Positions 8,487 through 17,945 are shown, counted from the first letter of the stretch. The stretch: DNA of 64,000 nt from Staphylococcus schleiferi (GCF_900458895.1 NZ_LR962863.1:434001-498000); one strand, 5' to 3'. The notes: generated by a model not told the origin, from the sequence alone. A program made the numbers and translations.

Positions 8487-9734
8487 GTGAAAACATTACT
8501 ATTTATTAATTTGAGAAGTCACAAAGTAGAGCGCGTTGCGCCGATAATTGAGGCAAAAAGACAAGGGTATCGTGTTGTATTGATGATAGACCATGATCCA
8601 CAACTGATTGACAGTGGACTAGATGAAGTGATTGAAATCGATACATATGATGAAACAGCAGTCGTTGAAGCAGTGCTTGCGTATCATCAAAAACAACCGT
8701 TGAGCGGGATACTGACATGGTCGGATAAAGATGTGGAATTGGTTGCGCAATTAAATGACCGCTTACAATTGCCAGGTATTCCGATGTCGCATGTCAAAAA
8801 TGCACGTAACAAATACTTAATGCGTGTAGCGTTCGATCAAGTGCCTGATATTTCACCTACTTTTGAAAATGTGCGCAGTGAAGATGATTTTCGTCGAGCT
8901 GTTGCACGCATTGGGACGCCAGGGATATTGAAACCAGTTGGCGCTTCGGGAAGTAAAGGAATTTTTAAAATCGAAAGTGAATCATGTATTGATGATGTGT
9001 ACGAAACTTTACGTCATGCGACATCACCAGAACGTGACAAAGTGTATTCTTATTATCCGAATGATTACATTTATGAAGGGTATCTTGTCGGTGAAGAAGT
9101 GTCGGTTGAAGGTGTCGTACAAAATGGAGAAGTACGCATTGCAGGGATTACGGACAAAGCGGTCACACCTGAATATTCACTGGAGTACATTGCGATTTTT
9201 CCGTCTGATAAACATGCTACCTTGCAACAAGAGATTAAGACGAAAGCGACACAAGCCATTCAAAGTTTAGGCATTGACCACTGTGCATTTCATCTGGAAG
9301 GTAGAGCAACGAAAGATGGTTTTAAAGTCATCGAAGCAGCAGCAAGACCAGGGGGCGGTTTCATTACGTCACATTTAATTCCAGGTGCATCAGGTCATTC
9401 GTTTATTGAAAAAATATTGGATGTGTCAGTCGGAAATGATGTGACTGAAAATTGGCCTATTTTTGATCAAACGTCAAAGAAAATGTGTTTTTATAGCGTC
9501 ATGGCGGAGCAAGCCGGAACATTTCAAGGGATTAAAGGGCTTGACCGCTTAGTTGAAATACCTGGCGTGCACTATGTCATTCCGTTAAAAAATGTTGGTG
9601 ATGCTATCGTCATGCCACCGGAACATTTTTCGAGTTGCTTTGTGCTCAATATCGTTTTAGAAGGTGAGACGACAGAAGCGCTTCGCCAAAAAATTGATTG
9701 GATTCATAAAGTGATTGAGGTGGTTGTGGAATGA
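8487..9734 (+). CDS. ATP-grasp ligase (carboxylate-amine/thiol type), first of pair
   Basis: ATP-grasp enzyme of 415 residues that would activate a carboxylate as acyl phosphate and join it to an amine or similar nucleophile. The N-terminal pre-grasp part (LLFINLRSHKVERVAPIIEA) is followed by the ATP lid GILKPVGASGSKGI near residue 150, YIYEGYLVGEEVSVEG, and the metal-binding EAAARPGGGFITSHL near 285. The architecture resembles L-amino-acid ligases of the BacD/DdaF kind more than housekeeping purine or biotin enzymes. GTG 8487 was chosen because AGGAG ends 10 bases upstream; GTG 8478 would be too close. Substrates cannot be read from sequence. Confidence 0.85.
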   Translation: MKTLLFINLRSHKVERVAPIIEAKRQGYRVVLMIDHDPQLIDSGLDEVIEIDTYDETAVVEAVLAYHQKQPLSGILTWSDKDVELVAQLNDRLQLPGIPMSHVKNARNKYLMRVAFDQVPDISPTFENVRSEDDFRRAVARIGTPGILKPVGASGSKGIFKIESESCIDDVYETLRHATSPERDKVYSYYPNDYIYEGYLVGEEVSVEGVVQNGEVRIAGITDKAVTPEYSLEYIAIFPSDKHATLQQEIKTKATQAIQSLGIDHCAFHLEGRATKDGFKVIEAAARPGGGFITSHLIPGASGHSFIEKILDVSVGNDVTENWPIFDQTSKKMCFYSVMAEQAGTFQGIKGLDRLVEIPGVHYVIPLKNVGDAIVMPPEHFSSCFVLNIVLEGETTEALRQKIDWIHKVIEVVVE

Positions 9735-10930
9735 CAATACTCATGTTATCAAGTACGGAGCATGCAAAAACACCTTATGATGAATGGTTTCCGGATACAG
9801 CAGAACAAATGATATTATTTTGTCCAGCTGAGAAAAAAGACAGTTATGCTGATAAAAACTATTTGCGTATTGAAGCCTTTGAACATTATATGGTAAATCC
9901 TAACATTGAAATGCGTGCGCTCGAATTAAGTGCGCAATATAACATTACACATGTGTTATCGATTTCGGAATTTGACGTCATTCGAGCAGCGAAAATTAGA
10001 GCGTTGTTGGAAATAGAAGGGCAGTCGTTAATCAGTGCAGAAGCGTATCGGGATAAAGTGCTAATGAAACAGTTGTTACAAAGCACGGCAGTAAAAATAC
10101 CCCACTTTGATAAAGCGATAGACGGCGCGAACATACAACGATTTGTAGAAAAGTACGGCTATCCTGTCGTGCTCAAGCCGATTGATGGCTCAGGTTCGTC
10201 AGATGTCGTGATTGCACGCGAACAACAGGATATTGACATGTTTTTGCAGACACATCCCGACATCGGAAGATATGAAATAGAACAGTTTATTGATGGGGAA
10301 ATGTATCATGTCGATGGACTTGTTCACAATGCAGAAGTGAAGTGTGCCTATGTTTCGCACTATTACAATGGATGTTTAGCATTTAAAGATCATCAGCCGT
10401 TAGCGAGTTATATGTTGAAGGCAGATAATTCACTCAGTCAAGCGCTACAGCAAGAAGTGAAGCAAGTCGTTGCGGCATTACCGACATTGCCGAACGGATC
10501 GTTTCATGCCGAATTTTTCGTGACACCGACGAATGACATCTATTTTTGTGAAATTGCAAGTCGTACAGGGGGTGGTGAAATCGGTCGTACGTTAGAACAT
10601 GCCATCGGAATGCAGCTCAATCAAATGAGTCTTTACTTACAAACAGGGCGTGCAGATGAGGTAGATGGCCACACACAAATTCAACGGTATGGCGGATTCA
10701 TCTTGTTACCTCCCCAAAATGCGACATTTCAAGGGATACAACAACAATTAGATGAAGATTGGGTGCTTTTTCAATCTCTTAAAGCGACACCAGGCCAATC
10801 ATTTGGCGCAGCGCAATTAAGTGTGAATCATATCATGTCAGTCGTCATCGAAGGAGAAGATGAGGCAACATTGATTGCGCGTATTGATCAAGTCATCGCG
10901 TGGTATCAGAAAGAAGTACAGTGGAAATGA
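9731..10930 (+). CDS. ATP-grasp ligase, second of pair
   Basis: Second ATP-grasp protein (399 residues), a distant paralogue of the one before it. It shows VVLKPIDGSGSSDVV near residue 150, YEIEQFIDGEMYHVDG near 185 and CEIASRTGGGEIG near 275, so the ATP and magnesium sites look intact. The ATG overlaps the upstream stop by four bases (ATGA), which indicates strict co-translation. Two different ATP-grasp ligases in a row are typical of small peptide or amide natural-product pathways, where each adds one building block. The operon ends here, facing an MFS transporter gene on the other strand. Confidence 0.85.
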   Translation: MTILMLSSTEHAKTPYDEWFPDTAEQMILFCPAEKKDSYADKNYLRIEAFEHYMVNPNIEMRALELSAQYNITHVLSISEFDVIRAAKIRALLEIEGQSLISAEAYRDKVLMKQLLQSTAVKIPHFDKAIDGANIQRFVEKYGYPVVLKPIDGSGSSDVVIAREQQDIDMFLQTHPDIGRYEIEQFIDGEMYHVDGLVHNAEVKCAYVSHYYNGCLAFKDHQPLASYMLKADNSLSQALQQEVKQVVAALPTLPNGSFHAEFFVTPTNDIYFCEIASRTGGGEIGRTLEHAIGMQLNQMSLYLQTGRADEVDGHTQIQRYGGFILLPPQNATFQGIQQQLDEDWVLFQSLKATPGQSFGAAQLSVNHIMSVVIEGEDEATLIARIDQVIAWYQKEVQWK

Positions 10931-11032
10931 TTGTATGCAACGGCACGCAATGATAACCTACGATCATGCATACACATCAGTTGATCAGGGGAGATTGAGT
11001 GTGGTTTTTATATTTGTGATAGGCATCGTTTA

Positions 11033-11080
11033 AAAAAGCAATCGGAAGGCTGGGAAAACTTAAATGCATCCCAGCCTTTT
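11033..11080. terminator. Bidirectional terminator between ATP-grasp operon and MFS gene
   Basis: AAGGCTGGGA (11046-11055) pairs with TCCCAGCCTT (11069-11078). A-rich sequence at 11033-11038 and T residues at 11077-11080 allow use from both strands. Confidence 0.85.
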
Positions 11081-11094
11081 AAATGTGGACTTTT

Positions 11095-12324
11095 TCAAAC
11101 CGCCTCATAACGTTTGACGGTTGAGAGTAATAATAGAAAGCCTATTACGACTGTTGCCAAAACTAAACCTGACATCATAAGTGGTGTGAGTACCGTACCA
11201 ATGATTAAAAATAGCCGTGATATGAGCTCTGCACCAATCGGTACCCAACTGTCTAGTGCAGAATGTGCACCACGTGTATCGGCAGGAATAAACCGTATTT
11301 TTTCTGCTTCCACAGTCGGCGTGAACAAAATTTCGCCAATTGTGGCCATCAACATGAAGATAACGAGGACGACTGCGTGGTTATTACTCATAACGACAGT
11401 ATAGCCTCCTGCGAAAAAGAGAAAGCCAATATTTAAAACGGTCGCGACTTTGAAACGTTTGAAATAATGTAAAATCGCAAAGCTTAAACTAATAATCGTC
11501 AAAGTATTGATTAATAACAATATTGAAAACATACGGACACCATCAATCGGAAAGCCAAACAATTGAAACGTTTTGAATTGATGTTCTAAACGCACTGCAA
11601 CATAGGATGAGAGTGACATTTCCGCACTTAATATGAGCATACTGCTGATAAGCAATAAGACGAAGGGTCGATTCCGATATGCCACTTGATAACGTTGAAA
11701 CATCGCCACAAAGCGACGTGCTGATGGATGACTGATTGTGCGTCGCGCTTCTTGTACACCAAAATAGAGAATCAACACATTCAAAGTCAAACAAATAAAA
11801 ATCAATATAAATAAACACACTTTGAACGAGCTGTAAAATAATCCTCCAATCAGCATCCCGAGTGCAGTAGAGGTGTTCGAAATCCAATACTTAAAGCGGG
11901 CATAGGGTTGTCGGTTTGTCTCGTCAATACTATCTAAAGCTAAAGCATTGTACATCGGTTTGGCTAAGGCAGTAAAGAGCTCATTGAGAAGGTAACAAGC
12001 CAAGAAAACCAAAAATAATAATTGAAATGACTGTGCCCCTTCTAATTGAGCCAATACAGCCCCCATACCTAGAAAGAGCAGTGCACTCATTGCCGTTAAA
12101 CAAGCGATGACATGCTTCTTAAGTGGTAAATGGTCGCTCAAATAGCCACCGATAATCGACCCGCTAAACTTTAATAAAATTCCGACAATGAGCATAAGTC
12201 CGGCTTTTTTACCGCCTAAATAGTGCGTGAGTAATAATGCCATAAACGGAAACACGGCATTCACTGAGGCATTTTGAATAAACAACATGAGTAAACGCAA
12301 CTTCACATTTTTAGGTAATGTCAT
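11095..12324 (-). CDS. MFS transporter, probable exporter
   Basis: Major facilitator membrane protein of 409 residues with about 12 hydrophobic segments. The loop between segments 2 and 3 reads GGYLSDHLPLKK, a form of the MFS signature. I placed the start at the second ATG because GGAGA lies 7 bases before it; the first ATG would be only 3 bases away. It converges on the ATP-grasp operon and shares its terminator. Location suggests export of that operon's product, but MFS proteins are common and the substrate is not visible; the link is inference. Confidence 0.85.
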   Translation of the reverse strand: MTLPKNVKLRLLMLFIQNASVNAVFPFMALLLTHYLGGKKAGLMLIVGILLKFSGSIIGGYLSDHLPLKKHVIACLTAMSALLFLGMGAVLAQLEGAQSFQLLFLVFLACYLLNELFTALAKPMYNALALDSIDETNRQPYARFKYWISNTSTALGMLIGGLFYSSFKVCLFILIFICLTLNVLILYFGVQEARRTISHPSARRFVAMFQRYQVAYRNRPFVLLLISSMLILSAEMSLSSYVAVRLEHQFKTFQLFGFPIDGVRMFSILLLINTLTIISLSFAILHYFKRFKVATVLNIGFLFFAGGYTVVMSNNHAVVLVIFMLMATIGEILFTPTVEAEKIRFIPADTRGAHSALDSWVPIGAELISRLFLIIGTVLTPLMMSGLVLATVVIGFLLLLSTVKRYEAV

Positions 12325-12482
12325 AAGCATATCTCCATTTTATAAGATAAAAAATATGTAAAATTAGTATTATATTACCTTTAAAGTGTAAGCGTGTCAA
12401 AATTTGTGTGAGACCGTTGTGCACGTTACAATTTTTAAGAGGCATTGGGCTATAATAAAGAGAAAGAATGGAGGGTTATCGT

Positions 12483-13412
12483 TTGGATATCAAACAAATG
12501 AAATACTTTGTAGAAGTTGTACGTCAAGAAGGGATGACACGTGCAGCAGAAACATTGTATATTGCACAGCCAACAATTAGTAAGGCAATCAAAGAGCTAG
12601 AATTAGAATTAGGAGAGCCATTATTTGATCGTTCGAAGCGGCAACTGAGCTTAACAGATGTGGGTGAAGTTTTCTTTAATAAAGCGTGTGAAATATTAAA
12701 TTTATATGATAGCTTACCTTTTGAAATCAGTAGTTTACTTGGAATAGAGAAAGGTTATGTTTCTATTGGATTATCTGCCATTATGGATATGGAAAGATTT
12801 GGACAAGTATTGGGAGAATTTCATCAAAAGTATCCGGATGTCGTTTTTAATCTGAATGAGAACGGCGGGAAAACGATTGAAGCTCAAGTGAGAAACAATG
12901 ATATCCATTTAGGGTTAACGTCCTTACCAGTAAATAACCAAGAATTCGATTCATTCCCACTCTATTCAGAGCGCTTTGAAGTGGTGATGCATCATCTCCA
13001 TCCGTTAGCACACCAACAAAGTGTGACAATTTCTGATTTAAAAGACGAAGATTTTGTGATGTTTAACGAGGATTTTTATTTGAATGATAAAATCATTGCG
13101 GTAACGCGCCAAGCGGGGTTCGTTCCGCATATTGTTTCTAAAATTTCGCAATGGCGTTTTATTGAGCATTTAATTACTGCCAAGATGGGGATTAGTATTT
13201 TGCCTGAGAACATCGTGCGTATCATTGCTCAGAATCCAGAAATCAGAGTCTTACAACTGAGTGATGTCACTTTAGATTGGGAGATGGGCGTGATATGGAA
13301 AAAAGATGTGCACCTTAACCATGCCACTAAAACTTTTTTAGATTACCTGAATATCCATCTGCCATTGGCACAACAAGGAGATAGCGTTATCATAGAAAAA
13401 AGTAATGATTGA
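12483..13412 (+). CDS. cidR: LysR-type regulator, CidR-like
   Basis: LysR transcription factor of 309 residues. The N-terminal winged helix shows MKYFVEVVRQEGMTRAAETLYIAQPTISKAIKELE in pieces that fit the LysR HTH, with the substrate-binding domain from about residue 90. I chose TTG 12483 because GGAGGG lies at 12470-12475, so the ATG at 12468 would overlap its own ribosome site. A TATAAT at 12451-12456 can act as -10. It precedes cidAB by 78 bases in the same direction, which matches the staphylococcal cidR-cidAB arrangement. CidR responds to acetate and pyruvate overflow in S. aureus (family knowledge). Confidence 0.87.
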   Translation: MDIKQMKYFVEVVRQEGMTRAAETLYIAQPTISKAIKELELELGEPLFDRSKRQLSLTDVGEVFFNKACEILNLYDSLPFEISSLLGIEKGYVSIGLSAIMDMERFGQVLGEFHQKYPDVVFNLNENGGKTIEAQVRNNDIHLGLTSLPVNNQEFDSFPLYSERFEVVMHHLHPLAHQQSVTISDLKDEDFVMFNEDFYLNDKIIAVTRQAGFVPHIVSKISQWRFIEHLITAKMGISILPENIVRIIAQNPEIRVLQLSDVTLDWEMGVIWKKDVHLNHATKTFLDYLNIHLPLAQQGDSVIIEKSND

Positions 13413-13490
13413 TATGAAAAACCAATATTTTTCTTATGTATCATCACCCTTTACAATAGAATCATTCGAATGAAGAGAAGGGTGGATGAA

Positions 13491-13883
13491 ATGATTAAGT
13501 TGAAAAAGTGTTTTAAAGTGTTATCACAATTACTCATCATATACGGCATTACATTATTAGGTAACGGGATTCAACAATTATTTCACATCCCACTTGCAGG
13601 AAGTATTGTTGGATTAATCCTATTTTTTATTTTACTGCAGTTCAAAATCGTGAAAGTAGAATGGATTAAAGAGGGCGCAAATTTTCTACTCGCTACGATG
13701 GTGTTTTTCTTCATTCCTTCTGTGATAGGCGTGATGGATGTGGTTTCTGAATTAAATTTAAACTTCGTTGTCTTTTTCTCGCTTGTTGTTTTAGGGACTA
13801 TACTTGTCGCTTATAGTTCCGGTTTAGTTGCTGAAAAAATGACAACAGGACGTGTATTTCGCAAAGGGCATGAGCAATCATGA
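13491..13883 (+). CDS. cidA: Holin-like protein CidA
   Basis: Membrane protein of 130 residues with four hydrophobic segments and a short charged tail, matching the CidA/LrgA holin family (S. aureus CidA has 131). Conserved pieces are GNGIQQLFHIPLAGSIVGL and FFFIPSVIGVM. ATG 13491 has AAGGGTGG at the right distance; the upstream ATG 13470 does not. The start of cidB overlaps its stop by four bases. CidA acts with CidB in membrane effects linked to murein hydrolase activity and programmed lysis. Confidence 0.92.
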   Translation: MIKLKKCFKVLSQLLIIYGITLLGNGIQQLFHIPLAGSIVGLILFFILLQFKIVKVEWIKEGANFLLATMVFFFIPSVIGVMDVVSELNLNFVVFFSLVVLGTILVAYSSGLVAEKMTTGRVFRKGHEQS

Positions 13884-14566
13884 TGTTTTTACAGGGCGTT
13901 GCAATGATTGCGTTGACAGTCGTGATGTATATACTGTCTAGAAAACTATATACAAAGTTTAATTTTCCTATTCTTAACCCTGTTTTAATCACATCTATAA
14001 GTGTCATTATGATATTACTCTTATTTCGTCTCGATTATCACAGTTATATGGTTGGAGGACAATGGATTAATCAATTACTCGGATCTACCGTTGTTTGTTT
14101 GGCTTTTCCATTGTACTTAAATCGTCACAAGATTTTAAAATACTTCAAAACCATCTTCGTGAGTGTGTTAACTGCGGTCACTTTAAACTTTTCCCTAATT
14201 TATTTTAGCTTAAAGTTACTCGGTTACGGTCGCGAAGATATCGTGACTTTGTTACCCCGGTCGATTACAGCCGCGGTCGGAGTGCAAGTGTCACATCAGC
14301 TCGGCGGCGAAGATACAGTGACAATTATGTTTATTATTGCTACTGGTCTCGTCGGAAGTATGATCGGTGCAACACTTGTGCGCATGACGAATTTTCAAAC
14401 TTCTATCGCACGTGGGATGACATTTGGGAATGCTTCTCATGCATTTGGTACTGCACGTGCTTTAGAGATGGACTTAGAGTCGGGCGCATTTAGCTCAATC
14501 GGCATGATTTTATCTGCCGTTTTAAGTTCCGTTATGCTTCCAATCTTATTGATGTTGTTCTATTAA
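13880..14566 (+). CDS. cidB: CidB/LrgB-family membrane protein
   Basis: 228-residue polytopic membrane protein. The LLPRSITAAVGVQVSHQLGG and FGNASHAFGTARALE stretches are hallmarks of the LrgB/CidB family. It overlaps cidA by four bases. In S. aureus cidC (pyruvate oxidase) follows; here a strong terminator ends the operon right after cidB, so cidC is missing from this locus. Confidence 0.93.
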   Translation: MMFLQGVAMIALTVVMYILSRKLYTKFNFPILNPVLITSISVIMILLLFRLDYHSYMVGGQWINQLLGSTVVCLAFPLYLNRHKILKYFKTIFVSVLTAVTLNFSLIYFSLKLLGYGREDIVTLLPRSITAAVGVQVSHQLGGEDTVTIMFIIATGLVGSMIGATLVRMTNFQTSIARGMTFGNASHAFGTARALEMDLESGAFSSIGMILSAVLSSVMLPILLMLFY

Positions 14567-14575
14567 TGAATAAAG

Positions 14576-14614
14576 AATCGTCATGGCTACCCCTACATGC
14601 CATGACGATTTTTT
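14576..14614 (+). terminator. Terminator after cidB
   Basis: Perfect 12-base stem AATCGTCATGGC / GCCATGACGATT (14576-14587, 14599-14610) followed by T residues. Confidence 0.92.
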
Positions 14615-14686
14615 AATTTTATATTGATAAATATGATAATATGATAATATGATATTATTCACGAAATGACATTGGAGGTGCAGGAA

Positions 14687-14869
14687 GTGAACACCATGTT
14701 CTTTATAGTGATTTTATCAATCTTAACGGTGATTGCTTGGGTCATTACCATACGTGCGTTTAAACGTACAGCAAAACCTGGTAAAATCAGTCCGAATAAT
14801 TGGGCGGTGATTACAGCGGTTATCACAACGCTGACAATTATGTTAATGTTCATTTATAGCTTGATGTAG
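14687..14869 (+). CDS. Small two-helix membrane protein, unknown function
   Basis: 60 residues with two hydrophobic segments (FFIVILSILTVIAWVI and WAVITAVITTLTIMLMFIYSL) joined by a basic loop (RAFKRTAKPGK). GTG 14687 is preceded at 6 bases by GGAGGTG; ATG 14696 is an alternative. No homologue is recognised. It is monocistronic between the cid terminator and the iron locus. Confidence 0.65.
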   Translation: MNTMFFIVILSILTVIAWVITIRAFKRTAKPGKISPNNWAVITAVITTLTIMLMFIYSLM

Positions 14870-15024
14870 ACTCGCATTAAGCATATATCATCATGACAAC
14901 TTGAGTAGGTTGTTCAAACACCTTGAGTTCTTTTGAGGTGTATTTTACGATGGATATTGCATGACGCAGTCAAACCGCGTTCCCATGTTCACTGATGACT
15001 ATTATCATATGTAAATTTCAATTT

Positions 15025-15088
15025 CCACATCATTTGCGATAACACTGTAATTTTAAATGCAGTGTGCGCGAAATGATGTGGCTTTTTT
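15025..15088 (+). terminator. Long imperfect hairpin with T-run
   Basis: Outer stem CCACATCATTT / AAATGATGTGG (15025-15035, 15071-15081) with an inner CACTG/CAGTG stem, then six T residues. It lies about 155 bases after the small membrane gene, so it ends either that transcript or a separate small RNA. Confidence 0.7.
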
Positions 15089-15220
15089 ATTTTGATGTTT
15101 ACATTGTGATGGTCGCTGATATGCATTTAACAACAATTTTTAAATGAGAACTGGATTTAAACTTAATAGAAAATTTAAATTTAATATTGTGTAAAAGTTG
15201 GCTTAATGCTAAAATTTTAT

Positions 15221-15241
15221 TGATAATGAAAATCATTATCA
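15221..15241 (+). promoter_or_regulatory. Fur box of the sst operon
   Basis: Perfect inverted repeat TGATAATGA-AAA-TCATTATCA, a near-consensus staphylococcal Fur box, 29 bases before the sstA start. It implies iron repression of sstABCD by Fur. Confidence 0.92.
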
Positions 15242-15269
15242 ATAATTGCTTTTATAAGGAGACAGAATA

Positions 15270-16238
15270 ATGCGCGTGATAATGAATGTTTATGTGTTGT
15301 TCTTGATCCTTTGTGTGCTCACTGTCTGCTCTTTATTTATTGGTGTGAGTCGTGTCCCTATCACTGAGCTATTTCAATTTAATGCGCATCAACTGAATAT
15401 CTTATGGGCAAGTCGAATACCAAGAACAGTAAGTATTTTAATTTCTGGGAGTGCTCTAGCGCTTGCAGGGCTTATTATGCAACAAATGATGCAAAACAAA
15501 TTTGTGAGTCCAACGACTGCAGGGACGATGGAATGGGCAAAATTAGGTATTTTAATATCACTTATCTTTTTCCCAAAACAACATATCCTTTTAAAATTGG
15601 TTTTTGCCGTTTTATGCAGCTTATTTGGAACATTTATGTTTGTTCAAATTGTGCAACGGATTAAGTTCAAAGACGTGATCTTTGTACCGCTCATCGGCAT
15701 CATGCTTGGCGGGATTGTCTCTAGTTTTGCGACTTTTATTGCATTAAGAACAAACGCTGTTCAGAGTATTGGCAATTGGCTAAATGGTAATTTCGCGATA
15801 ATTACGAGCGGACGCTATGAAGTTTTGTATTTGAGTATACCGCTACTCATTCTTACATATATTTTTGCAAATCAATTTACGATTGCTGGAATGGGACGTG
15901 ATTTCAGTAAAAATCTAGGCTTAAATTATGAATGGATTATGAATATAGGCTTGTTTATTACTGCCACGATGACTGCACTTGTTGTAGTCACTGTTGGGAC
16001 GTTACCTTTCTTAGGGTTGATTGTGCCAAACATTGTTTCAATTTTTAAGGGTGATCATTTAAAAAATGCGTTGCCACAAACAGCGATTCTCGGCGCCATT
16101 TTTGTGATGATTTCTGACATTTTTGGCCGTCTTATCGTTTATCCATACGAAATCAATATTGGACTAACGATTGGTATATTTGGCACATTTGTTTTTATTG
16201 TGATGTTAATGAAAGGACGTCGACATTATGAACAATAA
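15270..16238 (+). CDS. sstA: Iron-siderophore ABC permease SstA
   Basis: FecCD-family permease of 322 residues with about nine hydrophobic segments. Recognisable family pieces are RIPRTVSILISGSALALAG near residue 50 and GTLPFLGLIVPNI near 240, the latter at the coupling region to the ATPase. ATG 15270 lies 7 bases behind AAGGAG. It is the first gene of an operon preceded by a Fur box. SstABCD imports iron complexed to catechol compounds, including host catecholamines, in S. aureus; that role is transferred by homology and operon order. Confidence 0.92.
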   Translation: MRVIMNVYVLFLILCVLTVCSLFIGVSRVPITELFQFNAHQLNILWASRIPRTVSILISGSALALAGLIMQQMMQNKFVSPTTAGTMEWAKLGILISLIFFPKQHILLKLVFAVLCSLFGTFMFVQIVQRIKFKDVIFVPLIGIMLGGIVSSFATFIALRTNAVQSIGNWLNGNFAIITSGRYEVLYLSIPLLILTYIFANQFTIAGMGRDFSKNLGLNYEWIMNIGLFITATMTALVVVTVGTLPFLGLIVPNIVSIFKGDHLKNALPQTAILGAIFVMISDIFGRLIVYPYEINIGLTIGIFGTFVFIVMLMKGRRHYEQ

Positions 16239-17187
16239 ACCTTTGAGAACACTTATCTTTTTAATGTTAGGTACAGTGATTGCGGCTTTGATGTATTTAT
16301 TGATCGGAATTGATTTCGAAATATTTGCCTACCAAATTTCAAGTCGACTTAGAAAATTTTTCTTAATTTTATTAGTTGGCGCTGCGATATCCGCATCGAC
16401 AGTTGTTTTTCAGTCGATTACAGTCAATCGACTATTAACCCCGTCCATTATGGGATTAGATGCTGTCTACTTGTTTAGTAAAGTACTGATATTATTTGTA
16501 TTTGGTGTGAATTCAGTCTTCGTCCATTCTTTTTATTTAAATTTTTCAATATCGCTTATTGCTATGGTCATATTTGCACTGCTTTTATTTGAAGTTATTT
16601 TTAAATTCGGTCAGTTTTCTATCTATTTTATTTTACTGATCGGTGTTATTCTGGGGACATTTTTTAGAAGTATTACCAGTTTTCTTGAGCTCTTAATTAA
16701 CCCAGAAGATTTCTTAGCTGTACAAAGTGCCATGTTTGCAAATTTTGATGCATCTCAAACACCGCTTGTAATGATTTGTGCGGTTGTGTTACTTGTATTG
16801 CTTGGTATTACAGTGGCAGTGATTCCTTATTTAGACGTTCTCTTATTAGGGAGAGCCCAAGCGATTAATTTAGGTGTGAATTACAATGTGGTCACACGCT
16901 TACTGTTAATTCTTGTCGCACTACTAGTCGCTATTGCAACAGCTTTAGTAGGGCCGATTACCTTTTTAGGTCTTTTAACAATTAACTTAGCCCATGAGTT
17001 AATGAAAACATTTGAGCATCGCTATATATTACCTGCAACAATTTGTATCAGTTGGATTAGTTTATTTATAGCACAGTGGATTGTGGAACACTTATTCGAA
17101 GCAACAACACAAGTGAGTATACTGATTAATTTAATTGGTGGTATTTACTTTATTTACTTATTAATGAGAAGGAGGACAGCGGCATGA
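16228..17187 (+). CDS. sstB: Iron-siderophore ABC permease SstB
   Basis: Second FecCD-family permease (319 residues), partner of SstA in a heterodimeric channel. It has SSRLRKFFLILLVGAAISAS near the N-terminus and LVGPITFLGLLTINLAHELM near residue 230 as the ATPase-coupling segment. It overlaps sstA by 11 bases and sstC by 4, so the stoichiometry is likely set by translational coupling. Confidence 0.92.
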   Translation: MNNKPLRTLIFLMLGTVIAALMYLLIGIDFEIFAYQISSRLRKFFLILLVGAAISASTVVFQSITVNRLLTPSIMGLDAVYLFSKVLILFVFGVNSVFVHSFYLNFSISLIAMVIFALLLFEVIFKFGQFSIYFILLIGVILGTFFRSITSFLELLINPEDFLAVQSAMFANFDASQTPLVMICAVVLLVLLGITVAVIPYLDVLLLGRAQAINLGVNYNVVTRLLLILVALLVAIATALVGPITFLGLLTINLAHELMKTFEHRYILPATICISWISLFIAQWIVEHLFEATTQVSILINLIGGIYFIYLLMRRRTAA

Positions 17188-17945
17188 TTCGTATTCGAGG
17201 ATTAAACCAATCTATCGATGGTAAAGAGATACTCAAAGATATTGATGTTGATATTGAAAAAGGAAAATTAACATCTTTGATTGGTCCAAACGGTGCTGGA
17301 AAGAGTACATTACTTTCAGCAATGAGTCGTTTGAATTCATTTGATTCTGGGGCTATTGAGATCGAGGGTCAAGCAATAGAAACGTATCAAAGTCAGACGC
17401 TTGCGCAACGTTTATCCATTCTGAAACAAACTAATCATACAGAGTTAAATATTACCGTTGAACAGCTCGTTAATTTTGGTCGCTTTCCTTATTCGAAGGG
17501 CTATTTAAAGAAAGAGGATAAAGAAAAAGTTAATGAAGCACTCTCATTATTAAAGTTGGAAGAAATTCGACATCGTTATCTTAAAACGTTATCCGGAGGT
17601 CAGCGTCAACGCGCTTATATTGCGATGACAATTGCTCAAGATACGGATTACATTTTATTAGATGAGCCTTTAAATAATTTGGATATGAAGCATTCTGTCC
17701 AAATTATGCAGACGTTACGTGAACTTGCTGCTTTTCACAATAAGACCATTGTGGTTGTCTTACATGATATTAATTTTGCTTCTGTATATTCAGATCGTAT
17801 TGTCGCTCTGAAGGATGGCAAATTGATCAAAGCAGCACCTAAACGCGAAGTCATTCATACAGCTGTATTAAAAGAACTTTATGAAATGGATGTCAAAATA
17901 GAAGAAATTCGTGGACAACAGATTTGTATTTATTTTGATGAATAA
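17184..17945 (+). CDS. sstC: Iron-siderophore ABC ATPase SstC
   Basis: 253-residue ATPase energising SstAB. Visible motifs are Walker A GPNGAGKST (about residue 34), Q-loop region LKQTNHTELN, signature LSGGQRQR (about 133), Walker B YILLDEPLNNLD (about 152) and H-loop VLHDINF. All catalytic residues are present. Its start overlaps sstB by four bases. Confidence 0.95.
   Translation: MIRIRGLNQSIDGKEILKDIDVDIEKGKLTSLIGPNGAGKSTLLSAMSRLNSFDSGAIEIEGQAIETYQSQTLAQRLSILKQTNHTELNITVEQLVNFGRFPYSKGYLKKEDKEKVNEALSLLKLEEIRHRYLKTLSGGQRQRAYIAMTIAQDTDYILLDEPLNNLDMKHSVQIMQTLRELAAFHNKTIVVVLHDINFASVYSDRIVALKDGKLIKAAPKREVIHTAVLKELYEMDVKIEEIRGQQICIYFDE

Larger units (their letters stand above)
14870..15269. other. 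Intergenic region before the iron operon
   Basis: Holds no supported gene. It contains a long hairpin with a T-run (15025-15088) and the sst Fur box (15221-15241). Short partial hairpins near 14920-14942 could belong to a small transcript ending at the 15088 T-run, but no promoter is clear. Confidence 0.5.

Noticed and set aside
8938..9270. 110-codon plus-strand frame inside the first ATP-grasp gene
   Set aside because: Out-of-frame shadow of a well-supported gene, with no ribosome site and unnatural composition.
11114..11404. 96-codon plus-strand frame
   Set aside because: Lies opposite the MFS gene, which has clear membrane segments; no ribosome site.
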